Assembly (NCBI RefSeq): GCF_026213295.1
Contig: NC_079427.1
Coordinates: 33,545,170 to 33,609,169, forward strand
DNA: 64,000 nucleotides
Direction of reading: 5' to 3'
Origin: Gadus chalcogrammus
Lineage: Eukaryota > Chordata > Actinopteri > Gadiformes > Gadidae
Shown here: in pieces, positions 51,317 through 62,052 of the stretch
How positions within the stretch are numbered: position 1 is the stretch's first letter
How the letters are laid out: the number at the start of each line of letters is the position of its first letter
The notes under the pieces: model-generated
Databases searched by the model: none
What the model was told of the DNA's origin: nothing
The model's input: only the letters and a program-made list of their open reading frames with translations
Translations under genes and position numbers: made by a program

Positions 51317-52739
51317 TGCTGCCATGACCGGATGGCTGTCTGGTTTACCTGCTCGGATTAAAGAGGTTGCACCTGAATGTGAGTCTACGCATGTGTCATT
51401 CACAGGGAAATGCTGGCTAGCCCAAAAATACCACAGAACTTAACAGCGTATTGATTGATGTCGTTAAAGTTATTAACCACACGCCCTTAACTCGGGCCTG
51501 TTCGAGCAGCTTTGTGAGGAGATGGACGCGGAGCACAGACACCTTCTCTTACACACAGAAATAAGATGGTTATCCTGAGGGAGATCGCTGGCCAGAGTGT
51601 TTGAATTACGAGAGCTGCTGCAGAGATTTCTCTCAGAAAAAAAGTCACCGCTGGCAAGACATTTCAGTGACGAGGAACAGGTCGCAAAACTTGCTTACTT
51701 ATTCAACATATTCAACCTGCTCAATGAACTCAATCGGTCACTTCAGGGGAAAACGACAACTCTCTTCAAGTTGGCAGATAAAGTAGCTGCATTTAAAGCC
51801 AAACTGGATTTGTGGGGATGGCGTGTGAACAGAGGTATATTTTACATGTTTCAAACCTTCGCAGGGATTTTGGAAGAGACTGAGCCCGAGCCTTCATTCA
51901 CCCAGCTGGTGCACGATCACCTATCTTTGCTTTTAAACAAGTTTGAGCGCTACTTTCCAACCACAAAAGACACACGAACTGCCAAGGAATGGATCCGCGA
52001 CCCAGTGTCAACAAACCAGGGGAATCCAGCATGTCTATGGAAGAAGAAGATCAACTGCTGGAGATCGCAAATGACGGCGGCCTTGAAAGTATGTTCGAAA
52101 CAACAACTTTGCCGGTATTCTGGATTAAAGTCACAGCAGAATACCCTGAGATCGCCACAACAGCACTGAAAAGACTGTTGCCATTTCCGACATCCTACTT
52201 GTGTGAAGCGGGATTTTCTGCAGTGACAGCAACCAAAACCAAATTACGGAGTGGACGACATAAGCAACACACTTCGGGTGTCATTGTCTCCCATTACTCC
52301 TAGATGGGACCGTCTGGTTGCAGAGATACAAGCTCAGGGCTCCCACTGATTTAGCGATATCGTGAGTTGTATTTTGTCATGCACTTTATATTTGTTTTTG
52401 TGTTGTCTTATTTTGAAGGCATGTTTGAATGTTACCATAGAGACCAGAGTGTGTAAGGGGGCACAGAGGATGTCACTCATGTTATGTTGGCACAATGTTA
52501 CGAGGGTGCTGCTAATAAAGTTGCATAAGAGTATTGTGAAGTCAAACCAAAGCAATAATTAATAAACTCACGTCGCAAGCTGGAAAGGAACCTTTCGGCA
52601 GTCCGAGTTGCCGCACGGACTATAAAAGAGGCGGCACACAACATCTACATAAGGAACCTGAGACAGGAGCGACAGGGTTTGGAGTAGTTGTTCCATCAAA
52701 AAGAATAGAGTTTAATAGAAGAACATCAGATAATTTAAG

Positions 52740-53913
52740 CGTTTATACAGTGGAGATGTTGGGGGTGCTGGTCGCTTTAAAATGGGTGGAATCAAGTTCA
52801 GTTGGAAAAATTGTGATCTGTACAGATTCAGCATCAGTTTTGGCAAGTATGAGGTCTTTTTATTCAAGTAGTCGCCAAGGTTTGTTGTATGAAGTTCTAC
52901 AGTCGATTACGAGAATCGTTCAGCAGGGGAGGCAAATACATTTTTTATGGGTTCCAGCTCATGTAGGGGTGAAGGGAAATGAGAAAGCCGATAAGATGGC
53001 GAAGAAGGCATTGGAGAAGGAAAAAGTAGAAATGAATATCAGTTTAAGTAAGGCAGAAGTTAAAAGCCTGATATGGGGAAAAGTTAACAAGATGTGGCAA
53101 GACAAATGGGACAGGAGAAAGGGAGATATTTATATAATATTCAAAAAAGTGTTAATGTTAAAGGCACCCAGTGCAACTTTCGAGGCTTAAAAATAAACAT
53201 TAAATTCAGTCTTTTTTACACGTAGTAAGTTTCAATAACTCCATACCATTACATACCGACATTTAAGCAGCAAAGATGAGACGTCGTTGTGTGGTGAGAA
53301 CTGATACAAAATCGATAACAACAACAATGCCGCCATTTTCTTTATTTTTTGTAACCTACAATAAATAAAGCAGGCTTCCAGTCAATGGAAAAATGGCTTC
53401 TCCCCACCGGCGATTGTTGTTGTTTACGATTTTCTATCAGTTCTCACCACACAACGACGTCTCATCTTTGCTCCTTGAATGTCGATATGTAATGGTATGG
53501 AGTTATTGAAACTTACTACGTGTAAAAAAGACTAGAAATTGAATGTTTATTTTTCATTGAATGTTCACATAAAGTTGCACTGGGTGCCTTTAAAATAAGG
53601 TATAGTGGTCAGAGGAAGGATGAACAAATTTTGATTAGGTTAAGGTTGGGGCACAGTGCACTAAATAAAACAATGAATTTGATAGGAAAACACCCCACTG
53701 GATTATGTGAGGGGTGCCAGGTAGAGGAGACAGTGGAACATGTTTTAATGAACTGTAGTGGTTATGGGATGGAGAGGGAAAGTATGAAAAATCAATTGAG
53801 AGAATTGGGTATACAGGAGTATACTTTGGAAAGTATTTTAAGTTTAAAGAAGAGGAATTGTATAAAAGTATTGTTTGGCTTTTTGAGAGAAACAGGGTTA
53901 TATGGTAGGATAT
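52740..53913 (+). pseudogene. LINE ORF2 C-terminus: RNase H and Cys-His tail
   Basis: RNase H residues are readable: the E in EMLGVLVALKW, the D in ICTDSASVLASM, and the last D in HVGVKGNEKADKMAKKA. The first catalytic Asp is lost to truncation. After the MITE the frame goes on with RLRLGHSALN and GLCEGCQVEETVEHVLMNC, a CCHC-like finger (C-x2-C-x8-H-x4-C), ending GLYGRI at the stop. The two halves are in different frames, so a one-base change exists besides the insertion. Confidence 0.85.
53162..53589. mobile_element. palindromic TTAA-flanked MITE, copy 2 (428 bp)
   Basis: Ends AGGCACCCAGTGCAACTTT, flanked by TTAA (53158-53161, 53590-53593). Near-complete palindrome; both arms carry GAGACGTCGTTGTGTGGTGA. 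The same family as 41692-47141. Confidence 0.9.
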
Positions 53914-54064
53914 AGAGTAGAAAGAAGGTGTGAATGAGTGAGTGTTTGGATATTTTTGTTTTTGATTCATTAACTGGATCAGAAGAGGGCGGTAATGCAC
54001 CAAGTTGTGGATGCCAACCGCCGAAAAACCCCAAGAAGAAGAAGAAGAAGATCTACATAAGGAA

Positions 54065-54720
54065 GTGAAGAGAGAAGACGCAAACTGAAGCAGTGCTTAG
54101 TGCAAAAATATCTAATCCCGTGCAAACAAATCTACAAACGCCAGAGAGGCAGCCGGTAAGGCACCGAGCCCGTCTGGAGAGACTGCAGACAATTGAAATG
54201 AAACGTTTGTGCAGGCGATAACCGCTAGTGTTAGCCACGGGCCGAACCCGCAGTGCCGTGGTTAACCCTGTAAATGCAAGTGTTTGTCATGTTTGATTCT
54301 CATTCATAATTGAATGATGTCATGATTGTTTAAATTAAGAACATGATTGTTGAGTGAGCTTATATGTTACAGATTAGTTAAAATCATGATGAAATTATAT
54401 TATTATGGTGACATTATTTAAATTAAGTATATGTAAAATATTAAAAATCTGTAATATTAACTTAATAACATCCCTAATACATTAATAATGATAAAAAAGG
54501 GAGAATTTATGTTGCACTTTGTTTAATTTAAGAGGAAAAATGCAATAATTGTTAAAAATGTATATTTTCCAGAACATTGTAAAAACAACCTTTTTCTTGT
54601 TTAATGTTTCAAAAGGTTTTTCACCTACCTGCTTGACAAGTATACAGTGGATTCATGTTTATTATTATATTTTGAAAATACCATAGTTCTTATGCCGGTC
54701 GTATCATTTTACTTTGTGTA
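54065..54720. other. 3' portion of the ZBED-type hAT, non-coding
   Basis: AT-rich sequence between the LINE duplication and the hAT right terminus. No ORF of note. Confidence 0.5.
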
Positions 54721-54808
54721 TTTATCCGCCACACCTTAAAGGCCGGTCCGTGAAAGTATTGTCTTACATTAAACCGGTCCGTGGCACAACAAAGATTGGG
54801 GACTGCTG

Positions 54809-56330
54809 TCCTAGAAGCTTAATCAGATATGAATGGAAACCAATACCCGATTGGGGCTCCACACACACAAGATGAAGAGGAAAAGAAAAAGTGTGGTTAT
54901 TGAGTGAAGCCCAGCAACTCTGCGTAGATATCTAACTCCATAAAGCTGGCCAGGAAAAGTACAGGAGCTTAAAGCTGGAACAGCAGGAGCAAAAACCTGG
55001 AATCCTGGAAAGGAAAGGAAGTGGAGCATAAAGCAACACTAAAGCACCATAAGCAACATTAAAGGCACCATTGGAGAGTTGCACCTACCTCCACTTTTCG
55101 AATTCACAGTTAAAGAACCTTCAAATAAAAGTAAACATGACTAATCAAGAAGCTGGAAAATCAGTTGAACAATTGAAACTTGAAAGAACTACAGCCAAAA
55201 GAGTGTTTTCCCGTCTGGTCAACAGTATAACCGGGTCACATACAGGCATGTCTGAAGAAGAACTCAGAGACAGTTTCAGCAAACTCAAGGCAGTAGGAGA
55301 GAACGTCATGTAGGCAAATGATGAGCTGGAAGCTGGCTTTATTGCAGATCTCGAAGCAGAGCTGGAAACGGATGAAGTCATGTTAACTGAGCAGCAAAAA
55401 GCCGACCTGGAAAAAACTACAAATGAGTGCCAAGAAAAGCTGAAGGAGGTCAAGAGGTTTATCCAGGAGACTCTTTGGGTCAGTTTTGGAAGTAGTGAAA
55501 TGTCTATAGCACTACAAGCAGCAGAGGCAGCATCTGAACGCGTCGCTGCTGTGCAACCGAACATTAACCAGGAAGCGTATGAAATCATGCTGGACCAACT
55601 GAAAGGGTTGGCAGTGACAGCAAAGGACACGTATGGCCGGTGGAAACAGTGGGCCCCACCAGAGACTCACGCCCCGTGCCCACTACCTCCGTCAGTTGTC
55701 CGTTGCCCATTGACTTTGAATGGGGACGGTCGCGCAATGCATTGTGGATCCGTCAGTTGACTTGGAGCGTTCGCCACCGTCAAAAAGTTGAAAAATGTTC
55801 AACTTTTTCGGCAGCGACGGATCCGTCATCCAATCAGATCGCGTATGCAAATTTAAGCACTGTGACGCGACTCGGGCTCTGACGATACTGGAAAGGGGGA
55901 AAGCGGGTCTTCTTGCCTCGCAACAAGCAGGAAGAAGCGGGAAGAACCCGGCGAAGCGATTTGATTGGCTGACGGTTGCCTCTGCAAAGACTACTCCCCC
56001 ATCCGTCAGCCACGCCTTCTGACGTCCGTTGACTGACGGTGCAGTGGGCACGAGGCGTCAGAAGGAGCTACAGAGTCATGTGAGAAGGCTCGAACTTCAA
56101 GTCCCCTTGATGGTCTCCAGAAAGGCTGACTTCATACAAGCAACCATAAAGGAGGAACTGAAAGACAAGTCCAGGTGGGAGCTACATCTAATTATCGCAT
56201 ACCAACCATCAAGTTAAAGCCAACAGCCCTCCCCAAGTTTGGTGGCATTAAACGGGATTTTCACAGGTGGAAAAAGGACTGGGAAGCGCTGCAGAGTCAG
56301 GGGGAGCCAACTGGCTCAAAATAATCCAGT
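54809..56330 (+). pseudogene. BEL/Pao retrotransposon gag fragment
   Basis: ATG at 55137 reads MTNQEAGKSVEQLKLERTTA, then EEELRDSFSKLKAVGE, LEAELETDEVMLTEQQKADL and AYEIMLDQLKGLAVTAKD...KWKQWAPPE-like text (here GRWKQWAPPE). After a MITE the frame resumes with VPLMVSRKADFIQ, then KLKPTALPKFGG and RDFHRWKKDWEALQ. This is the coiled-coil gag of fish BEL elements. A TAG (55312-55314) and other lesions break it; protease and pol are absent. No LTR was recognised. Confidence 0.75.
55668..56057. mobile_element. MITE inserted in the BEL gag, about 390 bp
   Basis: Ends ACGCCCCGTGCCCACT and (inverted) ACGCCTCGTGCCCACT, followed on both sides by GTCAGT-type words. An inner AAAAGTTGAAAAATGTTCAAC hairpin is present. 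The exact duplication is unclear. The GC-rich, CCGTCAG-repeating interior is typical of non-autonomous Harbinger-like elements. Confidence 0.65.
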
Positions 56331-56668
56331 CACTGCATCCAGTCACTTGACCGTCATGGTTGCTATGGTGGTTGCTATTGTAGCCGAGCGTTCTGGGTTC
56401 GGCTATACTGTAGTAATTATACAAAACAATGAACGGGATTGGAGACGAGGTAGTGCGTTCAGCAGCCAACTCCGCTTCACTTTAATCTCCCCTCCCCCAC
56501 ACAACACATCAGCCGTAACCTTCATGGACATATTATAAAATGGACAACGGATTCAGAAATGGCGCCTATTCATTCCTATGTAAACTGCTAGTATTTAAGG
56601 AACTCACTTTAAATACACCCTATGTAAGTATCACATATGCAATGTATCACATCGCCAGATAGCGGCGG

Positions 56669-56721
56669 TTGCGTAGTGGATTAGTATAAGACCCGAACGC
56701 CAGCGACCGGGGTTCAAATCT
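56669..56721 (+). ncRNA. tRNA-like region with A- and B-box motifs
   Basis: TTGCGTAGTGGATTAGT (56669-56685) resembles an A box and GGTTCAAATCT (56711-56721) a B box. They have near-tRNA spacing and a possible T-arm (CGGGG/CTCCG). A full cloverleaf is not convincing. More likely a tRNA-derived SINE head or tRNA pseudogene within Harbinger sequence than a working tRNA. Confidence 0.35.
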
Positions 56722-56937
56722 CTCCGATCTATCGTTATGCCTTTTACCCCCATAGATGTGTTGCCAGCATGGCCTTGAGAATATGGGTTCCAGTTCGAAA
56801 TAAGCACAAAAATATAATTCCATAACCTTTAGTGAATAAGTATTCCATATGCATGAGAATTGGGACTTTTTAAACTTCACATTAATGCGCGTCACTTCGG
56901 AGATGAACCCCGCACGCAGAAATTCAAGACTGACGCA

Positions 56938-57375
56938 CTACCTCCACTCTACCATTCTCTCACGGGGACACAATGCGCAACGGTAAACATTGTCTGCATA
57001 AGGTCCAACAAGGACGATCAAATAGAGAATACCCTCTGATGAGAACCTGAATCTCTCATAAAGAATATTCTCAGGCAATACAAAGGGATCAGTTCCGAAA
57101 GAGCCTCTGTCTGAGAGACCCCTGTACGATACGGGTTCCGAGGTCCACGGGAACACCCAGTAATGGTGACGCCATTGTCAAAGGAGGGGCTAGGAAGCTG
57201 TGCACGCCGATCTAACCCGATAGACTTAGCTGAAAACCTGCTCCCGACCCGGTTTGGTTGAGAGCATAAGTCACCATGGTGATACAGCGACGCTAAAAGA
57301 GATCAACTTTCGTGTCCCAACTAACCCAGGCTTTGAGCGCAATATACCTTGCTAACCCACTAATCGAGGTTCGTA
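56938..57375 (-). pseudogene. Harbinger transposase N-terminal fragment and its end region
   Basis: The minus strand reads LPENILYERFRFSSEGILYL, then VLVGPYADNV, a HARBI1-type N-terminus. Upstream in its orientation, 57180-57375 is non-coding terminal sequence with AAAAGAGATCAACTTTCGTG. The catalytic domain is missing. Confidence 0.65.
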
Positions 57376-57710
57376 GTACAGTGGGGTATTCCACGAACAG
57401 AGGTTTAACAAACAGAGTTAACGCTGAACTCTAGGTTGATTGACCCTGTGCCAACTAAACCAGAGCTGTCGGTTCCACCTCACGGGTTATGCATTAGTTC
57501 AATCAACTCGGGGTTGGTTAACACAGGGTTGTGCGCGTCCACGCCAAACCTATAAAGACGTGACGTATGGATCATGGAAACCCTGATCGAAATGGCGAAG
57601 CGGGCCGCTTATTTCAATGAAAAAGGAATGCTAAAGCCTCTGCAACCCGGAGAACCAAAGCCTGGCAGCGGATCCCTGACCGCATAAATGCGTTAGTTAT
57701 ACGTCAAAAG
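57376..57710 (+). pseudogene. Harbinger left end with truncated Myb-like exon
   Basis: GGGGTATTCCACGAACAGAG (57376) opens a Harbinger-like terminus with repeated GAACTCTAGGTTGA/AACTCGGGGTTGG words. From 57573 it encodes METLIEMAKRAAYFNE and, in another frame, TRRTKAWQRIPDRINA before a GTTAGT donor, the start and end of a Myb-like exon with the middle lost. A Copia LTR begins directly after. Confidence 0.6.
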
Positions 57711-57856
57711 TGTTGTTATATAATCTTACCACTACATGGCACTGTTGCTCTTTACTACCTCTGCTTGTCAAGCAGGAAGTTGTCAATAAAGCTGTAGCTA
57801 TGTTGTTAACGCTGTATGCTAAAGCACGCTGAATTAAAAGGTTCACGTTAATTCCA
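57711..57856 (+). repeat. putative 5' LTR of the Copia element
   Basis: TGTTGTTATA...ATTCCA, about 146 bp, contains an AATAAAG polyadenylation signal near 57785. The ends are inferred from the TG/CA rule and from the primer-binding site four bases downstream; no 3' LTR was found to confirm it. Confidence 0.6.
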
Positions 57857-57859
57857 ATA

Positions 57860-57873
57860 GGTTATGGGCCCAG
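57860..57873 (+). other. primer-binding site, initiator tRNA-Met anticodon half
   Basis: GGTTATGGGCCCAG is complementary to CUGGGCCCAUAACC, the anticodon stem-loop of initiator tRNA-Met. Copia-type elements prime from this internal site of the cleaved tRNA, not from its 3' end. Confidence 0.85.
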
Positions 57874-57928
57874 GTTGACGCTAAACAAGAATTCTTGTGG
57901 AAGATAAACAGTGTTGTGGGATTACACA

Positions 57929-60478
57929 ATGGATGATAAGCTGTTTGTTGACAAGCTGAGCAGACCAGAGAATTGGACGACATGGAAGTTTCAGATTGAA
58001 CGCATGCAAAAAGCTAAAGGACTATGGGGTGTGCTAATAGAGACGGATACGCTAGCAGCAGATGCTAACGCACTCGCACAGGCTGAGTTCACTAAATGGA
58101 AAGAGAGGGCATTCTCTATGTTAGTGCTGAACGTAAATACACCCCAGTTGTACCTGATAACAAGCACCCAGACTCCCAGAGAGTCGTGGACCACGCTGAA
58201 AGGCCATTTTGAGAGAGATGCTCTGGCAAATAAACTGTTCTTAAAGAAAAATATTTCCGATGTGAAATGAAGGAAGGAGATCGTTTAACTGAACATTTAA
58301 AACAAATGAAGGTGCTGAAAGACCAGTTATCAGCAATAGGAGCTGTTATTGAAGAGGAAGACCAAATTGTAACACTTTTGGGAAGTTTGCCATCAAGTTA
58401 TGCTACGATTGTCACTGCACTAGAAACAAAAATTGACAATCTGACACTGCAGTTTGTTAAGCAAGCGTTGATTAATGAAGAGCAAAAGCGAGTAAATGGT
58501 AACTCCAGTGGTGCTACAACGTCAGGTGGTGCATCAGCCATGATGTCATCACAATTCCGGGGAAATGTTTAGGATAACTCCAGGTCAGTGGGAGCAGAAA
58601 GGCCAAGAAATTGGAAATGTTGGAAAGAAGGTCATATAAAGCGTGACTGTCCAACCTGGAAAAATACAACTAAAAAGAAAACCCACAAGGCCAAAAGCAT
58701 GATGTATGACGATTAGTTTGAAAGTGCAAGTGCCTTTGTCGCCAGAGAGACAAACCCGACTGCCAGACCACAACAGGTTGAATGGGTGATTGATTCGGGG
58801 GCATCAAAACACATGACATGCGATAAAGAACTTCTTCAAGTCACCAGCAATTCACAGAAGCACAGTCTGTGAAACTCGGTGATGGCAGGGTGGTTGATGC
58901 CCTAGGAATTGGAACTGTCAAAATTAAAATGAGCTTCAAAATGAGTGATGCAAAAAATGTCACAATGTATGCCGTGCTGTATGTTCCAAAGCTAACTGGT
59001 AATCTATTCTCAGTGGGAGCTGCTACCAAAAGAGGAAATACAGTGCAGTTCAGGAAGTCTCGCTGCTACATGCGTGGAAAAGATGGAACTCTTCAAGGAA
59101 TAGGAACACTAAGAGCTGACGGGCTATATCAGCTGGATGTTGAAGGAAGTTCATCTGTCAGTCATAGTGCATCAATAGCAGCCAGCCTGTGGCACCAGCG
59201 CCTGGGTCACACCACCAAGCTGAAGGAACTAAAAGACCTTCTCTGCAGAGAAAGATGTTCCTTTCTGTGAAGGATGTGTGGAAGGCAAAAAGCCATACAA
59301 GTCGATTGGAGGAATCCTTTCCAAACGCAAGATGCAGCTGATTCATAGTGACGTTTGTGGTCCCATGCAGACTGAGTCTATAGGTGGAGCAAAATATTTT
59401 GTGACTTTCATCAATGACTACTCCAGATGCTGCAAGGTATACTTTCTGAAACAGAAGAATGAGGTGCTAAACAAATTCAAGGAATTTAAAAAATGAGTGT
59501 GGGCAGAGCGTCACAAGACTGAGATCAGACTGGTTGTGAGTACACATCAAAGGAGTTTGAAGAATATTTGAAGGCTCAAGGCATCCACCATGAAATGACT
59601 GTACCTCACTCACCACAGCAAAATGGTGTTGCAGAAAGAAAAAAGAGGACATTGGTTGAAGCAGCTAGAAGCATGTTGTCACATTCTAAGTTGCCAAAGA
59701 CATACTGGGCAGAGGCTGTAGCCACCGCTGCTTACATACAGAACAGGCTGCCAACATCTCTCCTCAAGCAAGAGACACCTACGAGAGATGGTGTGGAAAG
59801 AAACCTGACATGAGTCACATGAGGGTGTTTGGCTGTGTTGCTTATGCACATATCCCAGATGAAGAGAGGAGAAAACTGGACAAAAAGGCTGTGAAGCTTC
59901 GTTTCGTTGGATATGCAAACAATGCCAAGGGCTATCGCCTGTATGAGGAAGAGAAAGGGAGGATACTAACTCGTCGTGATGTCATCTTCAATGAATCAAA
60001 CTTCGACTGGAAACAGGAAGCGGAAGTACTCACCTCAAAGAGTCGACGAGCTGAAAAGAGCTCTCAAGGAGCGCTACAAGATGAAAGAAATGAGTGAGCT
60101 GTCCCATATCTTGGGCATCACTGTGGTCCAAGACAAAGAAAAGAACTGTGTCTTTCTTCATCAGAAGCATTACATTGAAGTCATGCTTCAGAAATATGGA
60201 ATGGATAATGCAAATCCTGTAGCAACTCCTGCTGATGCAAAACTCAAATTTAGGAAAAGTGATGGTGTCAGTAAGCCAGTGCACCAACCTACTTATCAGT
60301 CAATGGTTGAAAGTCTGCTGCATGTTGCAATGGCTACATGACCAGACATAGCTCAAGCAGTGAGGGCTGTGTCAAAGTTCAATGCAAATCCAAATGTTGC
60401 ACATCTGACTGATTTCGATACTTGAAAGGGACAGTGAACCTTGCTCTCAAGTATGAGCAGTCAGACTCTGGAGCTTCG
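57929..60478 (+). pseudogene. Copia Gag-Pol pseudogene
   Basis: ATG 57929: MDDKLFVDKLSRPENWTTWK, the gag of Copia-type elements. Then NWKCWKEGHIKRDCP (CCHC knuckle, first Cys pair), protease WVIDSGASKHMTC, integrase finger WHQRLGHTTKLKEL...FCEGCVEGKK and core with D at IHSDVCGPM, D near 59529, and E at QNGVAERKKRTL. RT is reduced to KMKEMSELSHILGITVVQDK and following text; the YVDD box and everything before it are deleted. Stops at 58268, 58570, 58713 and 59494 and several frameshifts. Integrase precedes RT as usual for Copia. RNase H is cut off by the LINE tail at ~60485. Confidence 0.88.
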
Positions 60479-60485
60479 ATTGGAT

Positions 60486-60745
60486 AATAATAATAATAAT
60501 AATAAATTTAATTTATAGTGCCCTTTTCATCCAAAGATCTCAAAGGGCTACAGGTTAAAAGCAAAAATAAAAATAAAAAGGGGGTTTAAAAACATCTTAG
60601 AGTGGGAGCAAAAGGTTTTTTTAAAAATAAATGTTTTAAGACCTTTTTTAAAGCAATCAGTGGATTGTGGTCCTAAGTTTGGTTCTGGGTATGTGGAGGA
60701 GGTTAGAGTGAGTGGAGCGGAGGGAGCGTGTTGTGCTGTGTAGGT
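60486..60745 (-). mobile_element. LINE 3' end fragment with (ATT)n tail
   Basis: The (ATA/ATT)n run 60486-60510 is followed by text whose minus strand encodes STYPEPNLGPQSTDCFKKGL and KTFIFKKTF, a typical tail of fish L2-like ORF2. 5'-truncated to about 260 bp. It ends the Copia pseudogene. Confidence 0.65.
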
Positions 60746-62020
60746 CAGAGGTGTAGCCATGGTTTCAACATTGGGTGGGACAAATGCCTGGGGGCGGGGT
60801 CCGGCCCCCCCCAGGCAAAGATTTTGAACATGCATGAATCTGGTGCACTCTGAGAGCAAAATCTCAATGCCTAGCACCTAATTTTGAAGACCTTTCAAGG
60901 GATGAATGTTCAAAACACTTTAATACTGGATGTGACCAAGCAGTCTGGGAGTGTGGAAGACCTGAAATTAGGAAAAGGTTGACACACATATACTTCATAG
61001 CTCCGTTTTCCTTTACTTTTTTAAATTAAATATAACATTTTGTGCTCCTCAATATTTCAACCAATCCAGTCAGTTCTTTTTTTTCCACATTTATTCATTG
61101 ATGTTTTGTCTTTTTTACAAAACACACATAAACAAACACCTGCACCACCACAACAAGGACACAAAATCCAGCCAGTTCTTACTTCCATTACATTTTTTAT
61201 TGCATAACCATCACATTTGCCAATGTTGAGTAAAACACACCCAGGTGCATCTATCTCATGGACCTAAATAGAAGTCACCCCAAAACTTTTGTTACCCCTC
61301 AGAAAACATAGATTTTCTGATATTTTCAACCACTTGTTTAATAAGTAGGCCTACATAGATGAGTTTCATGAGAGAGCGCACTGAGCTAATCTCATGGTGA
61401 AACCATTAGCCGTAATGAATGATGCACTGTTAAAGAATTAGACATGTCAAGGACATAACCTAAATGTTTTCTGATTAGTTATGGATTAATCTATGAATAC
61501 ATACATTATACAATGTTTTGTAACTTTGAATGAGACTTGACTTAATAATTATTATATTGATATATTAGCAACTGCAACGCTGCTGTGTAAAATTGTGTTG
61601 AAGGAGGCGAGAAAAAAAAAAGAGACGAAGATGATGAAGACAGCGATTTTAGTATCGATACTGTTGCACATAAGTATCTAATCAGATATAATTTTTTTTA
61701 ATTTTAATCGATTAGTATTTGAGTATACATTTTTTTGACAACCCTACACTATATACATGTGTGCTAACAGGATTCTGCTTCAATGTCATTATTCGGTCTT
61801 AACCTTTCATATTTACTCCTCTACCCACCTCTATGCCACCACTAGATTGACAAACTCTCCCTGTGCTTCCATCCTCCAAACTTTCTGTCTCTCCCGCTGG
61901 CTGACTAGCTCTACTCTGAACACAACAGAGGAAACATGGAAGGAATAAAATTCACCTACATTTCGAGGGCCCCATAGGGGACTTCTAATTAGGGAGCAAT
62001 TACCAATTAGAAATAGAAAT
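60746..62020. other. no gene seen
   Basis: AT-rich sequence with scattered A/T runs. Nothing coherent on either strand. Confidence 0.4.
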
Positions 62021-62023
62021 ATA

Positions 62024-62052
62024 ACCGCAAGCGGTGATTAACGTGGTCCGAG
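62024..62052 (+). repeat. hairpin-headed repeat, related to the 17-kb array head
   Basis: AACCGCAAGCGGTGATTAAC then GTGGTCCGAGC parallels AACTGCAAGCAGTTATGCAG then GGGTCCAAG at 17052. The stem is kept by paired changes. The rest of the element is not recognisable. Confidence 0.5.

Larger units (their letters stand above)
49105..52350 (+). pseudogene. ZBED5/SCAND3-like hAT transposase pseudogene
   Basis: Starts near ISIKQTSLESFFAKGK; a BED-like finger follows (LCIICGDRLSNEA...LLRHLET). Then TIGEELILPATKDICCELLG and LWYALQVDESTDIDNKATLL, the conserved catalytic block ('..DESTD...'). After the MITE come MFQTFAGILEETE, LPFPTSYLCEAGFSAVTATK and a final in-frame stretch to the stop near 52350, the hAT C-terminal motif. 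TAG replaces the expected Lys after HLET (49462-49464) and TGA follows LLVYV (49873-49875). Several frameshifts occur around 51440-51600 and 52000, and an internal segment is duplicated. Confidence 0.85.
52657..54050 (+). mobile_element. LINE 3' end with RNase H (I/Nimb-like), 5'-truncated
   Basis: Flanked by the perfect 14-bp target duplication ATCTACATAAGGAA (52643-52656, 54051-54064) and ending in a (GAA)n tail, as left by target-primed reverse transcription. It encodes the end of ORF2 only (52740-53913, see separate entry). It is interrupted by the TTAA MITE at 53162-53589. An RNase H domain after RT suggests the I/R1/Nimb side of the LINE tree. Confidence 0.9.
49010..54808 (+). mobile_element. 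hAT transposon of ZBED/SCAND3 type, degenerate
   Basis: The right end, read inverted, is CAGCAGTCCCCAATCTTTG followed by GCCACGGACCGG, the known terminus of this fish hAT family. The left end is eroded, but GGTACTGGTCCGCAGAG near 49038 fits the matching subterminal text. It encodes a broken transposase (49105-52350) and is interrupted by a hAT MITE (50043-51161) and a LINE (52657-54050). A duplication could not be confirmed because the left terminus is lost. Confidence 0.75.

Noticed and set aside
55692..56051. 119-codon minus-strand ORF
   Set aside because: Entirely within the MITE inserted in the BEL gag; no domain.
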